From Stenotrophomonas sp. 57 (lineage in GTDB: Bacteria; Pseudomonadota; Gammaproteobacteria; Xanthomonadales; Xanthomonadaceae): a DNA stretch of 64,000 nt. Location: assembly GCF_030291075.1 (NCBI RefSeq), contig NZ_CP127407.1, positions 3,098,001 through 3,162,000 of the forward strand, written 5' to 3'. The notes beneath the pieces were generated by a model. That model saw only the letters and a program-made list of their open reading frames with translations, was not told the origin of the DNA and made no database searches. Positions 21,386 to 29,158 of the stretch are shown here, in pieces. Made by a program: the position numbers and the translations under genes. How positions within the stretch are numbered: position 1 is the stretch's first letter; every line of letters begins with the position of its first letter.

Positions 21386-21455
21386 GTAGAGCCGAGCCTG
21401 CGCTCGGCTGCAACAGGACTGCACGGAAAGCAGCCGAGCGTGGGCTCGGCTCTAC
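21386..21455. repeat. Inverted SMAG repeat pair
   Basis: GTAGAGCCGAGC...GCTCGGCTGC (21386-21411) and its near reverse complement GCAGCCGAGC...GCTCGGCTCTAC (21430-21455) are separated by 18 nt. Each unit is itself a hairpin and the two can pair with each other. It lies 11 nt after the stop of the glutathione reductase gene. Confidence 0.85.
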
Positions 21456-21466
21456 AACAGCCCGGC

Positions 21467-22825
21467 TCAGCGCATCAGCACCACTTCCTCGGCCGAGGTC
21501 GGGTGGATCGCCACGGTGTCGTCGAACTGGGCCTTGGTCGCGCCCATCTTCACCGCCACCGCGAAGCCCTGCAGGATCTCGTCCGCCGCTTCACCCAGCA
21601 GATGGATGCCCACCACGCGTTCTTCCGGGCCCGCGCAGACCATCTTGAACAGGCTGCGCTGGGTACCATTGGCCAGCGCCTGCAGCATCGGGCGGAAGCG
21701 GCTGTGGTACACGCTCACCTGGTCGAAACGCGCTCGCGCCTCTTCCTCGCTCATGCCCACCGCACCCAGCGGCGGGTGCGAGAACACAACGCTGGCCACG
21801 TTCTCATAATCCATCTTTGACTGCGGGCGTCCGCCGAACAGGCGATCCATCAGGCGCCGCGATGCAGCCACCGCCACCGGCGTCAGGCCGACCTTGCCGG
21901 CGATGTCACCCACGGCATGCACACTCGGCACGCTCGTGGTCTGCCATTGGTCCACCTCCACCTGCTGGTGCTCGCCAATGCCGATGCCCAGCGCTTCCAG
22001 TCCAAGATCGCGACTGTTGCCGCGGCGACCGGTAGCAAAGAACACCGCGTCGAACACGCTGTCGAGTGGGCCGTCATGGCCGAACGCACGCACGCGTTCG
22101 CCATCGCGCTGCAGTTCGCGCAGGCGGTAGTCGAAATGGATCCGCACGCCCTGCTGCCTCAGGTTCTCGGCCAGCTGATCGGTCAGTTCGAAGTCGAAGC
22201 GCTCCAGCAGCCGCTTGCCGCGCACCAGCAGGCTCACCCGGCTGCCCAGTGCCTGCAGCAGGCCGGCCAGTTCCACGGCGATGTAGCCACCACCAATGAT
22301 CGCGACCTCGGCCGGTGCCGCGCGCAGATCGAAGAAGTCATCGGAAACCAAGCCCAGTTCCGCACCAGGAATGTCCGGGCGCAGCGGATGCGCGCCAGTG
22401 GCGATCAGGATGTGTTCGGCGCTGTAACGCACGCCGTCGCTGCAGGCCACCGTGTGCGCATCCAGCAGATGGCCACGCGCAGGAATGCGCACCACGCCGG
22501 TTTCATCCAGGCGCTTGTGATAACTGGTGTGGATGTTGCTGATGTAGGCCTGGCGATGGATCACCAGCTCCTTCCACGACAGCGCCGGGCGCGCTTCGAC
22601 ATCGAAGCCCATCGCGCTGGCCAGGCCGATGCGCTCGTGCAGGTCGGCCGCCAGCCACATCGCCTTCTTCGGCACGCAGCCCACGTTGACGCAGGTGCCG
22701 CCCAGTTCGCCAGGCTCCAGCATCGCCACCCGCTTCCCATGCTGCGCCGCGCGGATCGCACCGGCCAGGCCGGCGGAACCGCCGCCAAGGACGATCAGGT
22801 CGTAATCATAGGGTGCAGTGCTCAT
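21467..22825 (-). CDS. gor: Glutathione-disulfide reductase
   Basis: 452 residues. The class-I flavoprotein disulfide reductase layout is complete: FAD motif VLGGGSAGLAGAIRAA, redox pair Cys45/Cys50 in GGTCVNVGCVPKK, and NADPH-binding GGGYIAVELAG with downstream Arg residues (VRGKRLLERFD). The ATGR and AVGDI FAD motifs and the C-terminal HPTSAEE with the active-site His are also present. It reduces GSSG to GSH with NADPH in the cytosol. The ATG overlaps the stop of the upstream FAD oxidase (ATGA), so the two are translationally coupled. Confidence 0.94.
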   Translation of the reverse strand: MSTAPYDYDLIVLGGGSAGLAGAIRAAQHGKRVAMLEPGELGGTCVNVGCVPKKAMWLAADLHERIGLASAMGFDVEARPALSWKELVIHRQAYISNIHTSYHKRLDETGVVRIPARGHLLDAHTVACSDGVRYSAEHILIATGAHPLRPDIPGAELGLVSDDFFDLRAAPAEVAIIGGGYIAVELAGLLQALGSRVSLLVRGKRLLERFDFELTDQLAENLRQQGVRIHFDYRLRELQRDGERVRAFGHDGPLDSVFDAVFFATGRRGNSRDLGLEALGIGIGEHQQVEVDQWQTTSVPSVHAVGDIAGKVGLTPVAVAASRRLMDRLFGGRPQSKMDYENVASVVFSHPPLGAVGMSEEEARARFDQVSVYHSRFRPMLQALANGTQRSLFKMVCAGPEERVVGIHLLGEAADEILQGFAVAVKMGATKAQFDDTVAIHPTSAEEVVLMR

Positions 22826-24072
22826 CGGAATCGCTCGGGTCGGTAAGGGGCAGGATCGATCGCCGGCGTGCAGCCACAGACCAGATCGGCAATCAGCTGG
22901 CCGCTGCCGGCGCTCATGCTGATGCCGAGCATGCCATGCCCTGCTTCAAGCCAGACGTGAGGATGCGCGGGCGCGCGGCCGATCATCGGCACATCGTCCA
23001 CGCTCATGGGACGCCACCCGCACCACTGCTCCTGCAGCTGCGCGCCACGCGGCGTGCGCAGGTAGTGGTCGGCGGCGCGCTGCAACGCCTGCAGGCGGGT
23101 CGCACGCAGCTGCGGGTCGGCACCCGCGAATTCCATGGTGCCGCCCAGGCGCAACGCGTCGCGCCAGGCGATCACGAACACGGAATGGTCCTTCAGCACC
23201 ACCGGACGCTGCGGCACCTGCGCCGGTCGCGACCAGGTCAGCGAGTAGCCCTTGCCCGGCTGGATCGGCACGCGCAGGTCCAGCTGTCGTGCCCAGCGCG
23301 GCGACCACGGGCCAGTGGCCAGCACCAGCTCGCGCGCCCGCAGCGTGCGTTCGCCGACGTGGACGCGCACACCCTGCGTATCGGCACTGAAATCCTGCAC
23401 ATCCGCGTGTTCCTCGATGACCACGCCCTGCGCACGCAGCACGCGCGCCAGCTCGGCGGTATAGCGGTCCGGGCGAAGCTGTGCATCGCCGGAAAAGTGG
23501 ACGGCACCGGCAAGGCGATCATGGAACGCAGGATTGTCGCGCGCATAGTCACTGCCCGCGATGCAGGTCGCGGCGATACCCTGCGCGTTCAATGCCTCAC
23601 ACTCGGCCGCGTAACGGTCGAAGGTGTGGGCGTCACCGAACACATAGTCCAGACCGCGCGCCTCGAATTCGCAGTCCAGCGCATGCGTCTTCACCCACTG
23701 CGCCAAGCGCAGCCGTGAATCATTCAACAGTGCGCCGCGTGCCCGCGTGGACTGCAGCCAGTCACGCGCGTTGCAGCGCGCACCGAACTGCAGCAACCAG
23801 CGCCACAGCGCCGGATCCAGCCGCGTGCGCACATACAGCGGTGCGCGCGGGTCGAGCATCCAGCGCAGCGCACGCAGCGGTACGCCGGGGGCCGCCAGCG
23901 GTGGCGCATGACTCGGCGTGATGGTGCCGCAGTTGCCATGCGAAGTCGCCGCACCCACGCGTCCCCGCTCGATCACACGCACCTGCCGCCCGTGCGCGCG
24001 CAGCGCAAGCGCAGTGGCCAGGCCGATGGCACCGGCGCCCACCACGATCACATCCTCGCGCGCGCCCTGCAT
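22822..24072 (-). CDS. FAD-dependent D-amino-acid dehydrogenase-type oxidoreductase (DadA-like)
   Basis: 416 residues. N-terminal VVGAGAIGLATALALRAHG binds FAD. SHGNCGTITPSHAPPLAAPG is the family's substrate-loop region. A Rossmann-like strand LVLATGPWS and C-terminal WCGWRPMSVDDVPMIGRAP...GHGMLGISMSAGSGQLIADL complete the DAO fold. It probably deaminates D-amino or cyclic imino acids at the membrane; the exact substrate (D-amino acid or hydroxyproline isomer) is uncertain. It lies 3 nt after the DUF418 gene and overlaps gor by 4 nt, forming a tight three-gene operon. Confidence 0.87.
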   Translation of the reverse strand: MQGAREDVIVVGAGAIGLATALALRAHGRQVRVIERGRVGAATSHGNCGTITPSHAPPLAAPGVPLRALRWMLDPRAPLYVRTRLDPALWRWLLQFGARCNARDWLQSTRARGALLNDSRLRLAQWVKTHALDCEFEARGLDYVFGDAHTFDRYAAECEALNAQGIAATCIAGSDYARDNPAFHDRLAGAVHFSGDAQLRPDRYTAELARVLRAQGVVIEEHADVQDFSADTQGVRVHVGERTLRARELVLATGPWSPRWARQLDLRVPIQPGKGYSLTWSRPAQVPQRPVVLKDHSVFVIAWRDALRLGGTMEFAGADPQLRATRLQALQRAADHYLRTPRGAQLQEQWCGWRPMSVDDVPMIGRAPAHPHVWLEAGHGMLGISMSAGSGQLIADLVCGCTPAIDPAPYRPERFR

Positions 24073-24075
24073 CGT

Positions 24076-25320
24076 TCAGCCCTGCCCGGCCTCGCGCCGC
24101 ATCGGCGGCCACTGCCGGTAGGTCATCGCGCGCCACAGCCATTCCATCGGACCGAAGCGGAAGTGGCGCAGCCAGGCGTGCGAGAGGCCTGCCTGTGCGG
24201 CGAACAGCAGCAGCGCGAACAGCAGCTGCACGCTGCGTGGCATCATTTCGAACGCGCCCAGACCGTAGTGGTAGAACAGCCAGGTGCACAACACGGACTG
24301 GCCAAGATAGTGGGTCAGCGCCATGCGCCCGACCGGTGCCAGCCACGCAAGCCTCGCGCGCCAGTGCACGATCCACGCCAGATAGCCCAGGCACATCGGC
24401 AACCCTCCGATCGACACCAGCGCCATCGCTGCCGTCACCGGAAGATCGTAGGCCCCCGGGGCCAGATACGGCTTCCAGGCCACGCCGAGCAGCGTGACCA
24501 GCAGGCCGAGGGGCAGCGCCACCCAACGCAACACCGCGTACAGCCGCGGGAAGCGTTCTGGCGCCGACAGCGCGCCGCTGCCGGCAAACCAGCTGCCGAT
24601 CAGGAACATGCCCAGTATTTCCGGGCCAGTGATCAGCAGCGCGCCCATCGACGCGCCAAATTCACCCAGGCGCTGCGCTGTGGCCTGCATCCAGCTGCCG
24701 TGCCCATACACCTGCCGCTGCAGGTCGATGCTCTGCTGCGCGTCGGTGAGCATCTTCTGCACGTCCTCGGCCGAGGCCATCGACACCATCGCGCCGACCA
24801 GCAGCATCATCGCCACGCCGCCCAGATAGACGATCGCGCCCATCCACGGCAGCCAGCTCCGTGGTGCCTCGCGGCAGGCCAGCAACGGCAACGACACCAG
24901 CGCATACAGCACCAGGATGTCACCGGACCAGACCAGCAGGGCATGGCACAGGCCGATCAGCAGCAGGCCGGCACTGCGACGCAGATAGAACGGGGTGAAA
25001 TCACGCCCGGCCAGCTCGGCACGTTGCGCCATCACCGCAAAGCCGGCGCCGAACAACAGCGAGAACAGGGTAAAGAACTTGCCCTGCACGAACACGTAGA
25101 CGAACGCATCAGCCCAGTAGTCGATGCCCTGCCAGTGCGTGTCGATGCCGGTGAAGGCCAGGTCCAGCGGTCCGCTGAAGGCCTCGATGTTCATCAGCAG
25201 GATGCCCAGCAGCGCGGCACCACGCAGCACATCCAGCACGGCGATGCGTTCGCCGGAGGCCATCGGCTGCAGGGAAGAAGAAGCGGCGTTCACGGGGCAT
25301 CCGTCGGGCAGGTCCGCCAT
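24076..25320 (-). CDS. DUF418 / YeiB-family multi-pass membrane protein
   Basis: 414 residues with about ten hydrophobic segments. It starts with RIAVLDVLRGAALLGILLMNI and has the C-terminal DUF418 part with RMALTHYLGQSVLCTWLFY. The family is related to acyltransferase-3-type membrane proteins and its biochemical role is unknown. It is the first gene of the operon with the DadA-like oxidase and gor. Confidence 0.88.
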   Translation of the reverse strand: MADLPDGCPVNAASSSLQPMASGERIAVLDVLRGAALLGILLMNIEAFSGPLDLAFTGIDTHWQGIDYWADAFVYVFVQGKFFTLFSLLFGAGFAVMAQRAELAGRDFTPFYLRRSAGLLLIGLCHALLVWSGDILVLYALVSLPLLACREAPRSWLPWMGAIVYLGGVAMMLLVGAMVSMASAEDVQKMLTDAQQSIDLQRQVYGHGSWMQATAQRLGEFGASMGALLITGPEILGMFLIGSWFAGSGALSAPERFPRLYAVLRWVALPLGLLVTLLGVAWKPYLAPGAYDLPVTAAMALVSIGGLPMCLGYLAWIVHWRARLAWLAPVGRMALTHYLGQSVLCTWLFYHYGLGAFEMMPRSVQLLFALLLFAAQAGLSHAWLRHFRFGPMEWLWRAMTYRQWPPMRREAGQG

Positions 25321-25373
25321 TATGCAGCCCGCCTGTGCGCCATGGATGGCCGCGCCGTGTTCCAGACACGCAA

Positions 25374-25393
25374 CGGCCCGCCGAAGCGGGCCG
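25374..25393 (-). terminator. Hairpin after slyD
   Basis: CGGCCCGC / GCGGGCCG with a 4-nt loop, about 27 nt beyond the slyD stop. There is no T tract, so it is a weak or processing-type terminator. Confidence 0.5.
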
Positions 25394-25419
25394 CTGCTGC
25401 CATCACGATCGCGCTGCGA

Positions 25420-25902
25420 TCAGTGGTGGTGACCACCGTCGCCGTGGACGTGACCGTGGTCGATCTCTTCCTGGCCGGCTTCACGCACATCAACGATTTC
25501 CACGTCGAAGTGCAGGTCCTTGCCGGCCATCGGGTGGTTCAGGTCAACGTCGACCACGCTCATGCCGACCTTCTGCACGGTCACTGCACGCGGGCCGAAG
25601 TTGGTCTGCAGCACGACCTGCTGGCCCGGGGCCAGCTTGGTGTTGCCGAAGTGCTTCTTCGGCACGCGCTGGGACAGGCCCTCGCGGCGCTCGCCGTAGG
25701 CATCGGCCGCATTGACGTCGACGCTGAAGGTCGCGCCGGCTTCCTTGTCCATCATGGCGTTTTCCAGGCCCGGGATGATGTTGCCGTGGCCGATCAGGAT
25801 CGCCAGCGGCTCGCCGCGGTCCTTGGACGATTCGATCGGCTCCTGGCCGACTTCGGAAACGGTGTAGTGGAAGCGGACAACGCGGTCTTTTTCGATCTTC
25901 AT
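25420..25902 (-). CDS. slyD: FKBP-type peptidyl-prolyl isomerase SlyD
   Basis: 160 residues. The FKBP domain begins MKIEKDRVVRFHYTV and has GHGNIIPGLENAMM and the inserted IF chaperone domain (about 70-120, with VPKKHFG). The protein ends in a short His-rich tail HGHVHGDGGHHH, the metal-binding feature of SlyD, which in other species delivers nickel. It acts as a cytosolic folding helper. ATG 25902 was chosen because upstream in-frame sequence is not part of the family. It is divergent from the C40 peptidase at 26014. Confidence 0.94.
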   Translation of the reverse strand: MKIEKDRVVRFHYTVSEVGQEPIESSKDRGEPLAILIGHGNIIPGLENAMMDKEAGATFSVDVNAADAYGERREGLSQRVPKKHFGNTKLAPGQQVVLQTNFGPRAVTVQKVGMSVVDVDLNHPMAGKDLHFDVEIVDVREAGQEEIDHGHVHGDGGHHH

Positions 25903-26013
25903 GCGCAACTCTGTCTGGATCTGCCGGAGGCAGGCGGGTTGGGGCGGGTTGTCGCCCGGCGGGGACGCCGCCATCATGACGGCCAATCCAAGGTGGCGCA
26001 TTATCCGGAGATC

Positions 26014-26553
26014 ATGCACATCACGCCAGTTTCGTCCGGCCTGCGCCGGCGCTTCGCCCCGGCCCTGCTGCTGGCCCTGCCCCTGTTGCTGACCGCCTGC
26101 GGCGGCGGCAAGGCCACCCGCACTGCACCTAGCCCGCCTACGGCGAACTGGCCGAAGACCGTGCCGGACAACCGCGAGGCGGCCAACTCGGTGCTGATGC
26201 GCGCCATCAGCCTGGTCGGCACTCCCTACCGCTACGGCGGCAACACCCCCGATTCCGGCTTCGACTGCAGCGGCCTGGTCGCCTATGTCTATCGCGAGAT
26301 GCTGGACCTGAAACTACCGCGCACCTCGCGCGACCTGGCGGCGGTACAGGGCCCGAAGATCGATCCGCAGCGCCTGGCCACCGGCGACCTGGTGTTCTTC
26401 GGGAGCCGCGGCAGCGTCACCCATGTCGGTATTTATGTGGGTGAAGGGCGCTTCGTGCACGCGCCGAGCACCGGCGGCACGGTACGCCTCGACTCGCTCA
26501 GCGGTCCCTACTGGAGAGACCACTACACAGGGGCGAAACGTGTCCTTCGCTAA
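26014..26553 (+). CDS. NlpC/P60 (C40) peptidoglycan endopeptidase, lipoprotein
   Basis: 179 residues. The lipoprotein signal ends LLTAC (Cys29). The NlpC/P60 domain spans about 56-178 with catalytic Cys85 (FDCSG), His137 (THVGIYV) and His149 (VHAPS), and GTPYRYGGNTPDSG before the Cys. Such enzymes cut peptide stems of peptidoglycan in the periplasm. ATG 26014 follows CCGGAG. A long open frame continues upstream but is antisense to slyD and other genes and is not coding. It is paired with a second C40 gene 130 bp downstream. Confidence 0.93.
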   Translation: MHITPVSSGLRRRFAPALLLALPLLLTACGGGKATRTAPSPPTANWPKTVPDNREAANSVLMRAISLVGTPYRYGGNTPDSGFDCSGLVAYVYREMLDLKLPRTSRDLAAVQGPKIDPQRLATGDLVFFGSRGSVTHVGIYVGEGRFVHAPSTGGTVRLDSLSGPYWRDHYTGAKRVLR

Positions 26554-26645
26554 AATGAACAGGCGATATGTTCAAAACTGTGACGCCAATCACTCGCAAA
26601 CTAACGATTTACTAACGGAATTTTTAACTTATTGCCGCTTTTACA

Positions 26646-26670
26646 GGGCATGATGCCCCATCGTTTTTTT
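26646..26670 (+). terminator. Short hairpin with T7 between two C40 peptidase genes
   Basis: GGGCA / TGCCC with a 3-nt loop, followed at 5 nt by seven T residues. It sits in an AT-rich 130-bp gap just before the next GTG start. It may end the first gene's transcript or attenuate the second. Confidence 0.45.
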
Positions 26671-26684
26671 CCTGTGACCGACGC

Positions 26685-27458
26685 GTGACGACTGACGACC
26701 TGAAAAGCGAAGGCCAGACTTCCGTATCTTCACGTAGTGCCCGCCCGCTGTTGCTTGGCCTGGCACTGTGTCTGACCAGCCTTCCGGCCTGGTCGCAGAC
26801 CGCTCCGAACCGCTCCGATGTGACCCCGGCCCCGGTGGCCGAGAGCACCGCCCGACCGGCCGCCAAGGCCGAGGCTGCCGCTCCCCAGCGCAGCCGCGTC
26901 GATGCCGCCGCCAGCGCCACGCTGGCCGCCCTGCTGCCGCACCTGGCCGCCAACGACACCATTCCGCTGATGGACCGCTCGGCCGTGGTGGCCGGTGACC
27001 TCAGCCGCCTGCTCGCCAACTACGACACCAGCAGCGCCGCCAATGGCAGCGTTGTCGGTACCGCTGCCGACAACGGCAAGGTGCAGTCGCTGCTGCGTCG
27101 CGCGATGACCCTGCTGGGCACCCCGTACCGTTGGGGTGGCAGCAACCCGGACAGCGGCTTCGACTGCAGTGGCCTGGTCGGTTACGTGTTCCGCTCGGCC
27201 CTGGGTATCGAGCTGCCGCGCGTCTCGCGTGAGATGGCACACGACGACAACGCCGAACTGATCAACGACCGCACCGCGCTGGCCGCCGGTGACCTCGTCT
27301 TCTTCGGCCGCAAGGGCCGCGTCGACCACGTCGGCATCTATGTGGGTGATGGCCGCTTCCTGCATGCGCCGAGCTCGGGCAAGGACGTGCGCGTGGACAC
27401 CCTGCTCAGCGGCTACTGGGGCAACAAGTTCATGCAGGCCCGCCGGGTCGACCTCTGA
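26685..27458 (+). CDS. NlpC/P60 (C40) peptidoglycan endopeptidase, secreted
   Basis: 257 residues. The signal peptide ends around AWS|Q (residue 37), followed by an Ala-rich linker (about 38-130). The C-terminal NlpC/P60 domain has Cys161 (GFDCSG), His215 (DHVGIYV) and His227 (LHAPS). It is a paralogue of the preceding lipoprotein (GTPYRWGG-NPDSGFDCSGLV shared) but not lipid-anchored, and has an extra about 90-residue N-terminal region. The start is GTG 26685 with only a weak RBS; no better in-frame start precedes the signal peptide. Confidence 0.9.
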   Translation: MTTDDLKSEGQTSVSSRSARPLLLGLALCLTSLPAWSQTAPNRSDVTPAPVAESTARPAAKAEAAAPQRSRVDAAASATLAALLPHLAANDTIPLMDRSAVVAGDLSRLLANYDTSSAANGSVVGTAADNGKVQSLLRRAMTLLGTPYRWGGSNPDSGFDCSGLVGYVFRSALGIELPRVSREMAHDDNAELINDRTALAAGDLVFFGRKGRVDHVGIYVGDGRFLHAPSSGKDVRVDTLLSGYWGNKFMQARRVDL

Positions 27459-27491
27459 CCGGTTGGCGCCATCGCGCCGCCTGATGCGAGA

Positions 27492-27516
27492 AGCCGCTGC
27501 CCTGCAGCGGCTTTTT
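27492..27516 (+). terminator. Rho-independent terminator
   Basis: AGCCGCTGC / GCAGCGGCT stem with CCT loop followed by TTTT, 33 nt after the C40 stop. Confidence 0.88.
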
Positions 27517-27532
27517 CGTTTGCGCCCCGGTG

Positions 27533-27583
27533 GGTGCCGACCTTGGTCGGCACCGCCGCCATCCACGCATGGCGTGGATCTAC
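27533..27583. repeat. Two SMAG-type palindromes
   Basis: GGTGCCGACC-TTG-GTCGGCACC (27533-27554) and CCATCCACGC-AT-GGCGTGGATCTAC (27559-27583; GTAG head on the minus strand). These are the same stem types as at 14.7 kb. Confidence 0.75.
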
Positions 27584-27627
27584 CAGCGGCCGCCCTTGGC
27601 CGGCACCGCATCAACGATCCCCCAGAC

Positions 27628-27653
27628 AAAAGACCCGCCGGTCAGGGCGGGCC
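27628..27653 (-). terminator. Terminator of the symporter gene
   Basis: Read on the minus strand: a 6-bp stem CCCGCC / GGCGGG extended by an outer pair, followed by TTTT. It begins 18 nt beyond the symporter stop. Confidence 0.75.
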
Positions 27654-27670
27654 TTTCATCTCCACGCAGC

Positions 27671-29005
27671 TCAGCGCTGTGGCGGCGTCGGGTCGGGATC
27701 ATCCACGCCCACGTTGCTGGACGGGTTGTCATACACCGCCTGGTCGAGCAGCCCGGTTTCCTTGGCCACGATTACCGGCACCAGCATCTGGCCCGTCACG
27801 TTGGTCATCGTGCGCATCATGTCCAGGATGCGGTCGATGGCATACAGGTAGCCGATGGTCTCCAGCGGCAGATTGGCCGCGCTCAGCACCACCGTAGCCA
27901 TGATCACCGCGGTACCCGGAACACCGGCCGTACCGAAGCTGCCCAGCACCGAGGCGATCAGCACCACCACGTACTGTTCCGGGGTCAGCGGCACACCGCT
28001 GTACTGTGCAATGAACACCGCGCACAGCGCCGGATAGATCGCGCCGCAGCCGTCCATCTTGATGCTGGCGCCCAGCGGCACCGCGAACGAACCGTAGTCC
28101 TTGTTCACGCCCAGGTTGTGGGTGATCGAGCGCAGCGCCACCGGCATCGCGGCGAAGCTGGACGAGCTGACGAAGGCCACCTGCATGCCCGGCGCCGCGC
28201 CACGGAAGAACTTCAGCGGGTTCAGGCCGTGCGCCAGCAGCAGCGCACTGTAGACCACCACGATATGCAGCGCGCAGGCCACGTACAGGGCCAGCACGAA
28301 GTGCCCCAGCGGCAGCAGCTTCTCGAACCCGTAGCTGCCAACCAGGCCGGCAATCAGGCCGAAGGTGCCGATCGGGGTGACTTCCAGCACGAAGCGGGTC
28401 ACCTGGATCATGATGTCGCTCATCTGGCCGACCAGCTTGCGCGCCTCGGTCACCTTCTCGCCCAGCTTGACGATGGCAAAGCCCACCAGGCCGGCGAAGA
28501 AGATCACTGGCAGGATCGAGCCACGGCCCGCGGCCAGCACGGTCTCACCGGCGGCATTGACCTTGGTGCCGATGCCGGACAGCGCATAGAAGACATTTGC
28601 CGGCACCACGTCCAACAGCACCTGGACGACGCTCGGCACTTCGCGCGGCACGTAGTTGCTGGCCATCGACAGCTGCAGGCCACCGGCGCCGGGCTGCAGC
28701 ACGCTGCCTACGGCCAGGCCCACGCACACCGCCAGCGCAGCGGTGATCACGAACCACAGGAAGGTGCGGCCACTGAGCGCGGCGACCGATTTCTGGCCGT
28801 GCAGCGACGAGATCGCATTGATGACTGCGAAGAACACCAGCGGCACCGCGATCATCTTGATCAGGGTGACGTACAGCTCGCCGAGCGGGCCGAACCACGT
28901 TTCCGCGGCCGGGCCAAGCGCCCAGCCGGCCAGCGCGCCGAGCACGAAGCCACCGACCACGCGCTGCCAGAATGGAATCCGCAGCCAGGCAGAGACCAGT
29001 TTCAT
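27671..29005 (-). CDS. Dicarboxylate/amino-acid:cation symporter (DAACS family)
   Basis: 444 residues with eight membrane helices and two re-entrant hairpins. The serine-rich hairpin SSSSFAAMPVAL and the TM7 region are clear. At TM7 the usual NMDGT motif reads KMDGC (PLGASIKMDGCGAIYP). In GltPh the Asn side chain helps bind a sodium ion, so the Lys may change ion coupling. The protein takes up C4-dicarboxylates or acidic amino acids in family members; which is unknown here. ATG 29005 begins MKLVSAWLRIPFWQR. It is divergent from the alkaline phosphatase gene. Confidence 0.9.
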   Translation of the reverse strand: MKLVSAWLRIPFWQRVVGGFVLGALAGWALGPAAETWFGPLGELYVTLIKMIAVPLVFFAVINAISSLHGQKSVAALSGRTFLWFVITAALAVCVGLAVGSVLQPGAGGLQLSMASNYVPREVPSVVQVLLDVVPANVFYALSGIGTKVNAAGETVLAAGRGSILPVIFFAGLVGFAIVKLGEKVTEARKLVGQMSDIMIQVTRFVLEVTPIGTFGLIAGLVGSYGFEKLLPLGHFVLALYVACALHIVVVYSALLLAHGLNPLKFFRGAAPGMQVAFVSSSSFAAMPVALRSITHNLGVNKDYGSFAVPLGASIKMDGCGAIYPALCAVFIAQYSGVPLTPEQYVVVLIASVLGSFGTAGVPGTAVIMATVVLSAANLPLETIGYLYAIDRILDMMRTMTNVTGQMLVPVIVAKETGLLDQAVYDNPSSNVGVDDPDPTPPQR

Positions 29006-29158
29006 AGGCAATCCAGAGGGAAGGAAGGGATGCTGGCACGATAGCCCAACGGGGGCCGCGGAACGACCGCCACGCCGACAAATCAGTGTGTCATCGGCGT
29101 GCCTTGCAGGGGCGGGCATAATGAACGTCCCGTTACAGTTTGTGAGATCCCAGCGTCC

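Noticed and set aside
21386..21455. Possible CRISPR-like repeats (also at 50.8 and 51.8 kb)
   Set aside because: Only paired, mutually inverted palindromes with GTAG ends and no regular spacers; this fits REP/SMAG elements.
23908..26013. Long plus-strand frame before the first C40 peptidase
   Set aside because: It is antisense to the DadA-like, DUF418 and slyD genes. Only the last 180 codons (from 26014) encode the lipoprotein peptidase, with its own RBS and signal peptide.
26555..26653. Short peptide frame between the C40 genes
   Set aside because: 32 codons with no RBS, in AT-rich promoter-like DNA; no support beyond an ATG.
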